The notes: generated from the letters alone by a model not told the origin. Positions 1 to 8,388 are shown, counted from the first letter of the stretch. The stretch is DNA of 11,474 bases from Endomicrobium sp. (GCA_031255375.1 JAIRSP010000009.1:1-11474), one strand, 5' to 3'. Made by a program: numbers and translations.

Positions 1-75
1 AATGCAAGACAAGGAGATATAATAGAAAGTTATATGATGGAAAAAATTATTAGAAAATTTGATGATAATCGGTAA
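1..75 (+). CDS. infB: Translation initiation factor IF-2, C-terminal end (partial)
   Basis: An open frame enters from the left edge and stops at the TAA at 73-75, giving 24 residues. The core, GDIIESYMMEKI, matches the conserved end of domain IV of IF-2 (usually a GDxIEaYe-type motif followed by a short basic tail), which binds the formyl-Met end of initiator tRNA. The position directly before rbfA agrees with the common nusA-infB-rbfA order. Only the last few percent of the protein is present, so the call rests on this motif plus gene order. Confidence 0.7.
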   Translation, partial: NARQGDIIESYMMEKIIRKFDDNR

Positions 76-137
76 TTTTATATGTTATTTTTATTATATT
101 ATAGTAGATACAATTAATAAGTGAGGATCGTGTATAT

Positions 138-488
138 ATGTCGTTATTATATAAGAGATCTACAAGAGTTTGTAAACTTATACACAAAGTTTTAGTTAAA
201 ATTATAATTAAAGTAAAAAATTTAGATACGAGTATCATTACAATTACCGATGTAAAACTTACTGATGATTTAATGAATTGCAAGGTTTATTATTCCGTAT
301 TTGGAACAACAGATGATGTTGAAAAAATAAATAAAATTTTAAAGAAAAATATAAAAAATATAAGATATCAATTAGCGACGCATTTGAGTTTAAGGAGAAT
401 TCCATTGATATCATTTGTTTATGATAATACCAATGAAAATGCATCTAGGATATTAAAGCTTTTGAAAAAGATAAATGAAAAAAACTAG
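138..488 (+). CDS. rbfA: 30S ribosome-binding factor A
   Basis: This 116-residue protein has the usual RbfA length. The family pattern is visible: an N-terminal RSTRVCKLIHKVL helix (family: R..RV...I...I), then the strand-helix segment ITITDVKLTDDLMNCKVYYSVF, which corresponds to the VTVT.V..s.DL..A.VYvs.. part of the KH-like fold, and finally LSLRRIPLISFVYD (family: ..lR..P.l.F..D). RbfA binds the 30S subunit near the neck, helps 16S rRNA 5'-end maturation and is important at low temperature. The ATG at 138 has an AGTGAGGA purine stretch about 10 nt upstream. It lies 62 nt after infB and 21 nt before the DHH phosphoesterase gene, so it is probably co-transcribed with both. The C-terminus is short and lysine-rich. 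Confidence 0.9.
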   Translation: MSLLYKRSTRVCKLIHKVLVKIIIKVKNLDTSIITITDVKLTDDLMNCKVYYSVFGTTDDVEKINKILKKNIKNIRYQLATHLSLRRIPLISFVYDNTNENASRILKLLKKINEKN

Positions 489-509
489 TATAAATATACA
501 ATTAATGAA

Positions 510-1505
510 ATGAAAAATTTAAATTTATCTGATTTTGAAAAAATTTCTGAAATAAGTAAAATAATCAGATCCTCGAAAACATTTTTTATTGCTGGGCATG
601 TAAGACCAGATGGAGACAGTTTGGGGTCTGCATTAGCCTTAGCATCTGTGTTGGAAAGACTCAAGAAAAAAGTCTCTGTTTGTTGTTATGGCAAAATTCC
701 TGATTCTATAAAATTCCTTAGTGGTATTGATAAAATAAAAAAAAATGTAAAAAAAAATTATGTGTTTGATTGTGCAATAATTTTAGAATCAATTGATTTT
801 TCAAGAATGGGAAATATAATTAATGAAAAACAAGCAAAAAAGATAATAAATATAGATCATCATTTTGCGTACACTAACTTTGGCGATGTGAATTATGTTG
901 ATTCATCATCATCGTCAACTGCTGAACTTGTGCTAAATGTTTTAGAATATATGAAAATCGAACCTACAAAAAATGAAGCTGAAAATCTTTATGTTGGGAT
1001 ATTAACTGATACCGGGTGTTTTCAGCAAGCAAACACTACGATAAATTCACATATTTCTTGTGCTAAGCTTATGAAGTTTGATATAAATATCAATAATATT
1101 TATAAAAATATTTATGAATGTAACTCTATTGATACATTAAAATTACATGGAATGCTTCTCTGTAAAATAAAAACAATTTTTAATAATTGTGTTTCTTATA
1201 TTGTTTTAAAAAAAAATATGTTAAAAAAAAACAAGAATGTAAGTACGGATTCTATAATAAATTATACTTTAAAAATAAAGGATACAAAGATTGGGTGTTT
1301 TTTTAGAGAAATAGATAAAAAAAGAACAAAAGTTAGCTGTCGCTCGGTAAATGGTTTTGATATTTTAGAAATAATGCGTAAGTTTAATGGTGGTGGTCAT
1401 AAAAATGCTGCTGGATGCATAATTAATGCTGGACTAAACAATTCAATTAAAATTATAATAAATGAATTAAAAAGTAGATTTAATTTTGATAAAATAAAAT
1501 CGTAA
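510..1505 (+). CDS. nrnA: Bifunctional oligoribonuclease/PAP phosphatase NrnA-like (DHH-DHHA1)
   Basis: The 331-residue protein has the full DHH-family layout. Motif I is GHVRPDGDSLGS (H30, D34, D36), the DHH triad is D116-H117-H118, motif IV is DTG starting at D167, and the DHHA1 substrate-binding motif is GGGH at 294-297 in the segment FNGGGHKNAAG. These residues bind two Mn ions and the phosphate end of short RNA or pAp. NrnA-type enzymes degrade 2-5-nt RNA and dephosphorylate 3'-phosphoadenosine 5'-phosphate in the cytoplasm. The gene commonly follows rbfA in nusA-infB operons, as here. All catalytic motifs look intact even though the gene carries several A8-A9 runs (for example near 738-757 and 1207-1230). 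The ATG at 510 has no clear SD and may depend on translation of rbfA 21 nt upstream. Confidence 0.88.
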   Translation: MKNLNLSDFEKISEISKIIRSSKTFFIAGHVRPDGDSLGSALALASVLERLKKKVSVCCYGKIPDSIKFLSGIDKIKKNVKKNYVFDCAIILESIDFSRMGNIINEKQAKKIINIDHHFAYTNFGDVNYVDSSSSSTAELVLNVLEYMKIEPTKNEAENLYVGILTDTGCFQQANTTINSHISCAKLMKFDININNIYKNIYECNSIDTLKLHGMLLCKIKTIFNNCVSYIVLKKNMLKKNKNVSTDSIINYTLKIKDTKIGCFFREIDKKRTKVSCRSVNGFDILEIMRKFNGGGHKNAAGCIINAGLNNSIKIIINELKSRFNFDKIKS

Positions 1506-1568
1506 GTATGTTTTATTGATATTATTAAACGTGCATAAAATTTGAAGATATTTATAGTGATTAAGTTA

Positions 1569-1596
1569 TTGTTGTTTTTATGTTATATATTATAAA
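1569..1596 (+). promoter_or_regulatory. Candidate sigma-70 promoter for ribF
   Basis: TTGTTG (1569-1574) and TATAAA (1591-1596) are separated by 16 nt. A start about 7 nt downstream would leave only about 9 nt before the ribF ATG at 1612, and there is no SD in that leader. AT-rich DNA yields chance matches, so this is tentative. Confidence 0.35.
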
Positions 1597-1611
1597 TTTC
1601 ATAAATATTAT

Positions 1612-2496
1612 ATGAATGACAATATTAAAAAAAAATCAGTAGTCGCAATTGGAACTTTTGACGGTGTTCATAAGGGGCATGAGTTAGTTATAAATAAAAC
1701 CCTATTTATTGCTGATAATAAAAATATGAAAAGCACTATAGTTATGATAGAAAAACCAATAAAAAAAGTTTCTGGAGTATTAATGACATATGAGGAGAAA
1801 ATAGAAAAAATAAAATCTTATGGTGTTGATGAGATTTTTATGGTAATTGTTCCATCTGTAGTTTTATCATATGATTCTGATAAATTTTTTGATGATTTTT
1901 TAATTAAAATTATTAGAGCTTCAGAGATAGTTTGTGGTTTTGATTTTGCGTTTGGTAAAGGTAGATGTGGAGATATTAAATGGCTAGATAAAAAAAGAAA
2001 TGATATAAAGATAAATACAATTAAACCATTGAAGCATAAATCTGTAGTTATTTCATCATCGTATATAAGGTTGTTGATTAAAAATGGTGATATGCGCAGC
2101 GTAAAAGAAATGTTAGGTAGGAATTATTCTTTTAATGGTGTTCCATTTAAAGATAAGGGAATTGGAAAAAAACTTGGATTTCCTACAGTTAATCTTTTTG
2201 TAAATTGTGAAAAGCTGTTGCCACGTGGAGTTTATATAAGCTATATTTCCAAATGCGATAATAAAATACAATATAATGCGATAACAAATATAGGTTTACG
2301 ATCTACGTTTGGTATAGATAAAAAACCAGTTTCGGAAACCTACATTCTTGGATTCAGTGGCGTATGGAGTGATACGAATACAAAGGTAACTCTGTTAAAA
2401 AAAATAAGAGACGAAAAGAAGTTCTTAAATGTCGATATGCTTATAAAGCAAATTTTAAATGATGCCTTGGTAGCTTCGAAGTTTTTTTGTTGTTAA
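1612..2496 (+). CDS. ribF: Bifunctional riboflavin kinase / FAD synthetase
   Basis: The 294-residue protein has both RibF modules. The N-terminal FMN adenylyltransferase domain shows GTFDGVHKGH (nucleotide-binding HxGH type), CGFDFAFGKGRCGD and ISSSYIR (family ISSTxIR). The C-terminal riboflavin kinase domain shows GKKLGFPTVNL (Mg/ATP-binding GFPTAN loop), PRGVYISYI, the NIG...TF element, the SETYILGF glutamate (catalytic base in the family) and KKIRDEKKF. Together they convert riboflavin to FMN and FAD. The usual F-D/E-P-x-P loop after the first strand is degenerate here (IEKPIKK). The N-terminus is slightly shorter than in E. coli RibF. The 106-nt gap upstream holds a possible promoter and no truB. 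The start ATG at 1612 lacks an obvious SD; no other in-frame start fits the fold better. Confidence 0.92.
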   Translation: MNDNIKKKSVVAIGTFDGVHKGHELVINKTLFIADNKNMKSTIVMIEKPIKKVSGVLMTYEEKIEKIKSYGVDEIFMVIVPSVVLSYDSDKFFDDFLIKIIRASEIVCGFDFAFGKGRCGDIKWLDKKRNDIKINTIKPLKHKSVVISSSYIRLLIKNGDMRSVKEMLGRNYSFNGVPFKDKGIGKKLGFPTVNLFVNCEKLLPRGVYISYISKCDNKIQYNAITNIGLRSTFGIDKKPVSETYILGFSGVWSDTNTKVTLLKKIRDEKKFLNVDMLIKQILNDALVASKFFCC

Positions 2497-2529
2497 TAAT
2501 TTAAAATATAAAAATACAAAAAATGTAAA

Positions 2530-2558
2530 ATTCTAATATTAGTGTTAGAGTATTTTTT
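2530..2558 (+). terminator. Possible weak intrinsic terminator after ribF
   Basis: ATTCTAA (2530-2536) can pair with TTAGAGT (2545-2551), giving 7 bp with one G-U around an 8-nt loop, followed by a run of six T at 2553-2558. It sits 33 nt after the ribF stop. The stem is AT-rich and short, so termination may be partial. Confidence 0.35.
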
Positions 2559-2594
2559 GATTTGATATTTATATGATAATTATATGGATCTTAC

Positions 2595-2942
2595 GTGCAT
2601 AATAATTGTATTTTTTGTAAAATAGTTGTTGGCGCTATTGTGTCAAACAAAGTTTATGAAGATAATGAGGCTCTTGCTTTTAATGATATAAACCCAATAT
2701 CGCCAGTCCATATTGTTGTTATTCCAAAAAAACATATAAGTGGACTAAATGTTATCTCAAGAGAAAATGAAAAAATATTAGGACATATTCATGGTGTGAT
2801 TTCAAAAATATCGAAGCAGTTTCCTGAAATGAAGAATGGCTTTCGTGTGATAGGTAATTGTGGTACAGATGCTGGCCAAACAATTTTTCATGTACATTAC
2901 CATCTTTTAGGAGGAAGAGTTTTTTCTTGGCCACCTGGATAA
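2595..2942 (+). CDS. hinT: HIT-family (HinT-like) purine nucleoside phosphoramidase
   Basis: This is a full-length 115-residue HINT-type protein. It has the N-terminal CIFCKI (C5 and C8, zinc-binding pair in many bacterial HINTs), the LAFNDINPISPVHIVVIPKKHI block, and the catalytic histidine triad HVHYHLLGG (H99, H101, H103), ending in the typical WPPG tail. The family hydrolyses AMP-lysine and other nucleoside phosphoramidates; the cellular substrate is not evident from sequence. The start is the GTG at 2595. The frame is closed by a stop at 2577-2579, the ATG at 2584 is in another frame, and a GGA at 2586-2588 gives a short SD at a 6-nt spacing. It lies between ribF and rpsU and is probably transcribed with rpsU 31 nt downstream. 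Confidence 0.9.
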   Translation: MHNNCIFCKIVVGAIVSNKVYEDNEALAFNDINPISPVHIVVIPKKHISGLNVISRENEKILGHIHGVISKISKQFPEMKNGFRVIGNCGTDAGQTIFHVHYHLLGGRVFSWPPG

Positions 2943-2960
2943 AATAAGAATTTTTTATAT

Positions 2961-2965
2961 AAGGA
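2961..2965 (+). promoter_or_regulatory. SD sequence that sets the rpsU start
   Basis: AAGGA at 2961-2965 lies 8 nt before the ATG at 2974. It overlaps the first base of the alternative ATG at 2965, so it cannot serve that codon. This favours initiation at 2974. Confidence 0.7.
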
Positions 2966-2973
2966 TGTTAAAA

Positions 2974-3180
2974 ATGGTTAATGTTAGAATACGTGAAGGG
3001 GAATCAGTTGAAGAAGCCATTAGACGTTTTAAGAGAGAATGTGAAAGAAATGGCGTAATGCAAGAAATTAAAAGAAGAGAGTTCTACAAAGCTCCAAGCG
3101 TTTTAAAAAAAGAAAGACTTGCGGAAATAAAACGAAAAATTCGTCGTAAAGTTTTGAAAGATAGCAGATGGGCAAGATAA
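2974..3180 (+). CDS. rpsU: 30S ribosomal protein S21
   Basis: The protein has 68 residues from the chosen start, within the usual bS21 range. It shows the family hallmarks: MVNVRIREGESVEEAIRRFK at the N-terminus, then KRREFYKAPSVLKKER and a highly basic C-terminal helix with KRKIRRKV. bS21 binds the 30S platform near the 3' end of 16S rRNA and affects SD pairing. An in-frame ATG at 2965 would add MLK, but the SD at 2961-2965 and the family consensus (M-x-x-V-x-V-R-E) support 2974. It opens the macromolecular-synthesis cluster rpsU-(NIF3-like)-dnaG-rpoD. The basic composition and motif order leave little doubt. Confidence 0.93.
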   Translation: MVNVRIREGESVEEAIRRFKRECERNGVMQEIKRREFYKAPSVLKKERLAEIKRKIRRKVLKDSRWAR

Positions 3181-3214
3181 AACTGATAATATGTGCTTGT
3201 GATAATTTTATTTT

Positions 3215-3220
3215 GAGGTG
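3215..3220 (+). promoter_or_regulatory. SD for the NIF3-like gene
   Basis: GAGGTG at 3215-3220 lies 5 nt before the GTG at 3226. The overlapping ATG at 3224 is followed at once by TGA, so the GTG is the only workable start here. Confidence 0.65.
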
Positions 3221-3225
3221 ATTAT

Positions 3226-4179
3226 GTGAAATTAAGATATATACGTGACTTTTTTATTGAAGAAGGAATTAAAACTGATCCAAGAGGATTAGATTCTGTG
3301 AAACGAGATTTATTAAAACGTAAGAAAGAGTATGATGATATACCTGATAAGAAAAAGGAATATTATGATATAGAAAGTCTTACAAACCCTTATTATGATT
3401 CAAGAATTCTTTATGGTGATGAAAACATTGAAGTTGAAAATATAATGGTTGGTATAGATATAGAAGGTCAAGAAGTTTTGCTTGCAAAACAACTTATTGA
3501 TCTTGGAGGTAAAATTGATTTAATTGTAGCGCATCATCCAGAAGGTTATGCCTATTCAACGTTTTATAATATTATAGGTATGCATGCTGATATTCTAGGC
3601 AATCAAGGTGTCCCAATAAATGTTGCTGACAAAATTGTTTGTGATAGAATTAAAGAAATTAAAAGAGGTTTATCACCGCAAAACACTGAAAGAATTTTTG
3701 ACATGGCAAGACTTTTAAATATTCCGATTATGACGGCACACACAGTTGCAGACAATCATGTGACTTCGTTTTTGCAAAAAGAAATAGATTTATTAAAACC
3801 GACATACTTAAAAGAAATTATTGAATTATTATTTGAATATCCTGAATATAAATATTCATCAAAAATTGGTCATGCACCATTTATTTTGAATGGCGATGAT
3901 TATTCACGTTGTGGTAAGATTTTTGTTGATATGACCGGTGGAACTGAAGGGCCAAATAAATCATTTGAAAAACTTGAAATAGCTGGTGTGGGTACAATTG
4001 TGTCTATGCATTTAAGTCCTAAAGGCATTGCGGCAGCCGAAAAGCATCACATAAATGTTGTATTAGCAGGTCATATTTCTTCTGATAATTTAGGAATGAA
4101 TTTGCTTTTTGATAAATTAGAAAAAAAATCTCAATTTGAATTCATAGAATGTTCAGGATTTAAAAGATTTAGAAGATAA
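3226..4179 (+). CDS. NIF3-like dinuclear metal-centre protein
   Basis: This 317-residue protein resembles the NIF3/YbgI/YqfO family. The metal-binding motif AHHPEG (H103-H104) corresponds to the family's HHP motif, and AGHISSDNLG (H283, D287) corresponds to the C-terminal GHxxSE/D motif; both bind two metal ions in solved family members. A region of about 70 residues before the first core strand is rich in charged residues and is longer than in short YbgI proteins; the PII-like insert of YqfO is not apparent. The family forms toroidal hexamers, and its reaction is unsettled (GTP cyclohydrolase I type 2 is a frequent but weak label). It starts with GTG at 3226 and ends 2 nt before dnaG, so it is probably translated in a coupled way with the primase. 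Codon and residue use looks less Lys/Asn-skewed than in neighbouring genes, suggesting strong constraint. Confidence 0.8.
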   Translation: MKLRYIRDFFIEEGIKTDPRGLDSVKRDLLKRKKEYDDIPDKKKEYYDIESLTNPYYDSRILYGDENIEVENIMVGIDIEGQEVLLAKQLIDLGGKIDLIVAHHPEGYAYSTFYNIIGMHADILGNQGVPINVADKIVCDRIKEIKRGLSPQNTERIFDMARLLNIPIMTAHTVADNHVTSFLQKEIDLLKPTYLKEIIELLFEYPEYKYSSKIGHAPFILNGDDYSRCGKIFVDMTGGTEGPNKSFEKLEIAGVGTIVSMHLSPKGIAAAEKHHINVVLAGHISSDNLGMNLLFDKLEKKSQFEFIECSGFKRFRR

Positions 4180-4181
4180 AA

Positions 4182-5954
4182 ATGGCTATACCTGAAGATA
4201 CAATAGAAAATATACGGTTTTTGAATAACATAGAACTTGTGGTAATGGAATATTTGCCAAACGTTAAAAGAATTGGCAGAAATTTAAGGACTTGCTGTCC
4301 GTTTCATAATGAAAAAACTCCATCTTTTTTAGTAAATTCAGAAAAAGGAATTTTTAAGTGTTTCGGCTGTGGCATTAGTGGCGATGTTTTTAAATTTGTA
4401 ATGCTTATCAATAATATATCTTGGCTTGAATCAGTAAAAAAACTTGCAAAAAGAGCAAATATAAAAATTAAATTTACAAATCAAAATACAGTAGTAGAAT
4501 CTAAAAAAAATAAAATATTTTCCATGTTAGAAATTTCGGCTGAGTTTTATAATAAACATTTGCTTGAAAGTCGTTGTGCGGAAAATGCAAGAAAATATCT
4601 TTATGAACGCGGTGTGACTGATGCTACAATAGATAAATTTAAAATAGGATACTCTTCAAGAAACTTTGTTTTGGATTTTTTTTTAAAAAAAAATTATAAA
4701 ATTGAAGATCTTTTAAATACTGGAATAATAACAAGAACAGTTAGAGATAATTTTTTTGAATATATGTCAAATAGAATTGTTTTTCCTATTTTTGATGTTA
4801 ATGGTAGAGTTGTTGCATTTGGCGGTAGAAATATTTTTGGAAGTGGCCCAAAGTATTTAAACACTCCAGAAACAATTGTTTATTCAAAATCATTAAATCT
4901 TTACGGATTATATCAAACTTTAAATGATTTACAAAAGAAAAGAAGGATTATTGTTCTTGAAGGATATATGGATGCTATTATTCTACAACAATTTGGTGTA
5001 GGCGGAGCAGTTGCTACACTTGGAACTTCTTTTAATAAAAATCATGTCAAGTTAATTTCAAGGTATTCAGATAATATTGTGTTGCTCTTTGATTCTGACA
5101 ATGCCGGAAGAAACGCTACGAGAAGATCGCTTGAAATTTTAATTGAAAATTCTATTGAGTGTAGTGTTTCTTCGTTACCTGAGCATGTTGATGCTGATGA
5201 ATATATTAATAAATATGGAAGAGAAAAATTTTTAGAGCTCGTTAAAAATAATTCAAAAAATCCAATAAATTTTATGTTAGAAGTATATACAGATTTATTT
5301 TCTGAAAATAATAAGAAAATAATGTCTTATGAAAGAGTAAAAATTATCTCCCATGCATTAGACTTTGTTGCAAAATGTACAAATTTAATACTTCAAGGGG
5401 AATGGATAAAAGATATTTCACAATATACAAATGTTGATGAAAAAATACTTTGGAGTGAATTTAAAAGAAGATGTAAATTGGACTTTAAAAATAGAAATTG
5501 TGCTCAATTTTATGATAATAATACAAAAATTTTACCTTTTACAATTAAAAATAAAACAATTGTGATGTCTTTAGAAGAAAATCTATTAAACATCATTCTA
5601 AATAATAGAAATTATGCTAATGAGTTAAATTGTGATTATTTTAAAAGTGAGAAATGTAGAAAAGTTTTTAGTTTTATTATTGCAGGATTTAATAATGATG
5701 AAATATTAAACAATTTGCAGGGAGAGTATAAAGATTGGTTTTTAGAGTTAATTTCAAGCAAAATAGAACAAAAAAATGTTAAAGAAACCATTGATATTAT
5801 TTTAAAAGATATTAAGATTAATGAACTTAAAAAAAAGAGATTGCAACTTGAGAAAGAAATTCTTTTGATAAGTGAAGGCAAAAAAGAGAAAAACGACGAA
5901 ATATTTTATAAGTATAGAGAACTAACAGCTTTTTTAAAGGGGTCTACGAAATAA
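4182..5954 (+). CDS. dnaG: DNA primase
   Basis: At 590 residues this has normal DnaG length. The N-terminal CHC2 zinc-binding domain uses C39, H42, C60 and C63 ([11 protein letters not shown] ... [15 protein letters not shown]). The RNA-polymerase core follows, with [20 protein letters not shown] and [10 protein letters not shown]. The TOPRIM domain has EGYMD at 260-264 and DSD at 304-306 ([10 protein letters not shown]), which bind catalytic Mg. The C-terminal 150 or so residues are helical and Lys/Asn-rich, as expected for the DnaB-helicase-binding domain. It makes RNA primers at the replication fork. It starts 2 nt after the NIF3-like stop and ends 1 nt before rpoD. A T9A9 tract at 4676-4693 lies inside the gene and is read as FFLKKN; the frame is intact. 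No catalytic residue is missing. Confidence 0.96.
   Translation: MAIPEDTIENIRFLNNIELVVMEYLPNVKRIGRNLRTCCPFHNEKTPSFLVNSEKGIFKCFGCGISGDVFKFVMLINNISWLESVKKLAKRANIKIKFTNQNTVVESKKNKIFSMLEISAEFYNKHLLESRCAENARKYLYERGVTDATIDKFKIGYSSRNFVLDFFLKKNYKIEDLLNTGIITRTVRDNFFEYMSNRIVFPIFDVNGRVVAFGGRNIFGSGPKYLNTPETIVYSKSLNLYGLYQTLNDLQKKRRIIVLEGYMDAIILQQFGVGGAVATLGTSFNKNHVKLISRYSDNIVLLFDSDNAGRNATRRSLEILIENSIECSVSSLPEHVDADEYINKYGREKFLELVKNNSKNPINFMLEVYTDLFSENNKKIMSYERVKIISHALDFVAKCTNLILQGEWIKDISQYTNVDEKILWSEFKRRCKLDFKNRNCAQFYDNNTKILPFTIKNKTIVMSLEENLLNIILNNRNYANELNCDYFKSEKCRKVFSFIIAGFNNDEILNNLQGEYKDWFLELISSKIEQKNVKETIDIILKDIKINELKKKRLQLEKEILLISEGKKEKNDEIFYKYRELTAFLKGSTK
4676..4693 (+). repeat. T9A9 homopolymer palindrome inside dnaG
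   Basis: Nine T (4676-4684) are followed directly by nine A (4685-4693). The tract is self-complementary, and each run is a potential polymerase-slippage site. It encodes part of a poorly conserved segment between the zinc-binding and core catalytic motifs. Confidence 0.85.
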
Positions 5955-5955
5955 A

Positions 5956-7602
5956 ATGATAAAAAAAAATATGTTGTATTCGATACATAATTATAGAAAT
6001 AAATGTTATTTAGATAATGTAAAATGCATTTCTAATGCTATTAATAACAATATTAATAATAATCTCAATGCTGAAGTAACAATAGAACAATCATCAACTA
6101 AAATTGTAAACAATGAAGATGATAATAATATAAATCCAGTAAGGATGTACTTAAATGAGATGGCAAAGGTGCCTTTATTAGATAGATGCGTTGAGGTTGA
6201 ACTTGCAAAAAATATAAAAGAAAATGAAAAAAAGTTAAAACTTACAATATTAGAATCACCATTTATAATAAATGAAATAAGAAATTGGGAAGCACTCATA
6301 AGACAGCAAGAAATGACGCCAAAAGAACTTATGCCAAGGGGTAGAAAATCTAAAGCGCAATTAAAAGGAATGAGTGTTAAAATAAAAACAGCAGTAGAAA
6401 AAATAAATAATATTGAAAACGATATATGTATTTATAAAAAAAAAATAAAGCTTGGATTAATATCGAAAAAACAAAAAGAAAATTGCCAGATTGAAATTAA
6501 TGAACTTCGCTCTAGAATTATTAATATTGTTATTAAACTTAATATTAATAATGATAAAATTAAGAGAATTATAAATAAAATTAAAACGTTGGCAAATAAA
6601 TTAAATGAAATAAGAGATGATTTAAATAGATTTGAATGTAAATATAATAATTCAATTCATAAATTATTAATATTATTTAAAAAATTAAATTCAGGTAAAA
6701 TTTCAGCTAATAAATTTAAAAAATATACAAATATTTCTGTAAGAGATGCACGTAAAGATATTGAAGATATTATGGGTATTTTGGAAAAGAAAAAAAAATT
6801 GAATGAAAATTTTGTTACTATAACTTCTGATGATATAATTGAAATTGATAAAAAAATTAGAGAATACGAAAATGTTATACATAAATATAAAATGAAATTA
6901 ATTGAAGCAAATTTTAGACTTGTTGTTTCTATCGCAAAAAAACATGTTGGATTAAGTAGTTTAGAGTTATCAGATTTAATACAGGAGGGAAACCTTGGCT
7001 TATCAAAAGCAGTTGAAAAATTTGAATGGAAAAGAGGATTTAAATTTTCTACTTATGCTACATGGTGGATAAGACAATCTATAAATCGTGCGATAGCTGA
7101 CCAAGCAAGAACAATAAGAATTCCTGTGCATATGAAGGAACTCATATCAAAACTTAACAAAATCAAAAAAAAATATCAACAGGATATAGGCAGAGAACCA
7201 ACAATAATCGAATATTCAAAAGCTTTAAAATTTTCTTGTGACAAAATAAGGAGAATATTAAAGATGATGCAAGAACCAGTTTCTCTTTCTATGCCTGTAG
7301 GAGAAGAAGACGATTCTCGTTTGGAAGATTTTATAGAAGATCAAAATAGCCCCAATCCAGCAGTAAAAAGTCAAGGATATAGACTTCAGGTTGAGCTTAC
7401 AAAAGTATTAAATACATTATCTCCGCGTGAAGCTGAAATTATAAGTTTGAGGTATGGTATAGGTATCGGCTATCCAAGTACGCTTGAAGAAGTTGGCAAA
7501 AAATTTGGAGTTACTAGGGAAAGGGTCAGACAGATTGAAGCAAAGGCAATGAGAAAATTAAGGCATCCTAGCAGAAGCAAATTATTACGCGAATATTTAT
7601 AG
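5956..7602 (+). CDS. rpoD: RNA polymerase primary sigma factor (sigma-70)
   Basis: This 548-residue group 1 sigma factor has region 1.2 at about 60-90 ([16 protein letters not shown]) and regions 2.1-2.4 from L315 ([23 protein letters not shown] with Q343, [27 protein letters not shown]). Region 3 includes the [16 protein letters not shown] finger. Region 4, from about 489, ends with the helix-turn-helix [20 protein letters not shown] and HPSRSK.LREYL. It directs RNA polymerase to housekeeping promoters. The first ~55 residues are Asn-rich without a recognisable region 1.1, and about 220 residues between 1.2 and 2.1 are Lys/Asn/Ile-rich. An AAAGGGG SD at 5936-5942 inside dnaG precedes the ATG by 13 nt. 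It is the last gene of the cluster and converges on the beta-subunit gene with 19 nt between the stops. Confidence 0.96.
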   Translation: MIKKNMLYSIHNYRNKCYLDNVKCISNAINNNINNNLNAEVTIEQSSTKIVNNEDDNNINPVRMYLNEMAKVPLLDRCVEVELAKNIKENEKKLKLTILESPFIINEIRNWEALIRQQEMTPKELMPRGRKSKAQLKGMSVKIKTAVEKINNIENDICIYKKKIKLGLISKKQKENCQIEINELRSRIINIVIKLNINNDKIKRIINKIKTLANKLNEIRDDLNRFECKYNNSIHKLLILFKKLNSGKISANKFKKYTNISVRDARKDIEDIMGILEKKKKLNENFVTITSDDIIEIDKKIREYENVIHKYKMKLIEANFRLVVSIAKKHVGLSSLELSDLIQEGNLGLSKAVEKFEWKRGFKFSTYATWWIRQSINRAIADQARTIRIPVHMKELISKLNKIKKKYQQDIGREPTIIEYSKALKFSCDKIRRILKMMQEPVSLSMPVGEEDDSRLEDFIEDQNSPNPAVKSQGYRLQVELTKVLNTLSPREAEIISLRYGIGIGYPSTLEEVGKKFGVTRERVRQIEAKAMRKLRHPSRSKLLREYL

Positions 7603-7621
7603 CAATCATTTTTTATTTTTA

Positions 7622-8365
7622 CTATTTATTGATATTATTTTTTATTATGCCAAGCGGAAATGATTTTAAGAATACATTTTCAATCCATTTTAATGATTCG
7701 ATTGGCAGCATGTTCCAACCAACAGGACAGCTTGAGACAATTTCAATCATGGAAAATCCGTCGCCGTTAATTTGATGTTTGAATGATTTTTTTATTGCTT
7801 TTTTTGCATTTATTATATTTTTAGGACTATGGATTGAAGCTCTTTCTAGATATATTACTCCATCTAATGTTGAAAGAAGCTCAGACAGCTTTATTGGATA
7901 TCCATCTTTCTTGCAGTTTCTACCGAAAGGTGTAGTTTCTGTTATTTGTCCTATCAACGTTGTTGGCGCCATTTGTCCGCCTGTCATACCATAGTTTGCA
8001 TTGTTTACGAATATAATCGATATATTTTCACTTCTATTTGCTGCATGTATAGTTTCTGCTATTCCTATTGCAGCTATGTCGCCGTCTCCTTGGTAAGTAA
8101 ATACAAATTTGTCTGGATTTGTTCTTTTTATACCAGTGGCGACTGCAGGCGGTCTGCCATGTGGTGCCTCTGCAACGTCAAAGTTAAAATAGTCATATGC
8201 AAAAACGGCACATCCAACTGGTGCAACTGCTATTGTTTTTTCTCTTATTGATAATTCATCTATACATTCTGCGATTATTCTGTGTATTATACCATGTCCA
8301 CATCCAGGGCAATACGATAATACAGTGTTTTTCAGACTCTTTGGTCTTGATAGTATTTTTTTCAT
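7622..8365 (-). CDS. korB: 2-oxoacid:ferredoxin oxidoreductase, beta (TPP-binding) subunit
   Basis: The protein has about 247 residues from the chosen start. It begins MKKILSRPKSL and soon shows YCPGCGHGIIHR, the cysteine-containing N-terminal motif of KorB/VorA beta subunits. The thiamine-diphosphate motif is GDGDIAAIG ... NNANYGMTGGQMAPTT, and the C-terminus carries SSCPVGWNM. With the alpha subunit it decarboxylates a 2-oxoacid (2-oxoglutarate or branched-chain oxoacids) to acyl-CoA and reduces ferredoxin. Substrate cannot be fixed from sequence; vorA is an equally valid symbol. Starts at 8377 and 8371 are also in frame. A TTG at 8389 is unlikely because it lies inside the -10 box at 8389-8394. 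The start at 8365 best matches the family N-terminus, although 8377 lies only ~5 nt from the predicted transcription start. No gamma-subunit gene follows. Confidence 0.9.
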   Translation of the reverse strand: MKKILSRPKSLKNTVLSYCPGCGHGIIHRIIAECIDELSIREKTIAVAPVGCAVFAYDYFNFDVAEAPHGRPPAVATGIKRTNPDKFVFTYQGDGDIAAIGIAETIHAANRSENISIIFVNNANYGMTGGQMAPTTLIGQITETTPFGRNCKKDGYPIKLSELLSTLDGVIYLERASIHSPKNIINAKKAIKKSFKHQINGDGFSMIEIVSSCPVGWNMLPIESLKWIENVFLKSFPLGIIKNNINK

Positions 8366-8388
8366 ACACATTTTCATTTTATGATACA

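Noticed and set aside
50..444. Minus-strand open frames across rbfA
   Set aside because: They have no motifs, are shadowed by the well-supported rbfA, and are expected by chance in AT-rich DNA.
1506..1611. FMN riboswitch upstream of ribF
   Set aside because: The gap is only 106 nt, almost pure A/T, and lacks the conserved GC-rich helices of an FMN aptamer.
2965..2973. Extended S21 start at ATG 2965
   Set aside because: The SD AAGGA overlaps this codon and is well spaced for ATG 2974, which also fits the S21 consensus.
6006..6299. 97-codon minus-strand frame opposite the rpoD N-terminus
   Set aside because: Ser/Leu/Phe-rich shadow of the Asn/Lys-rich N-terminus of rpoD, with no SD.
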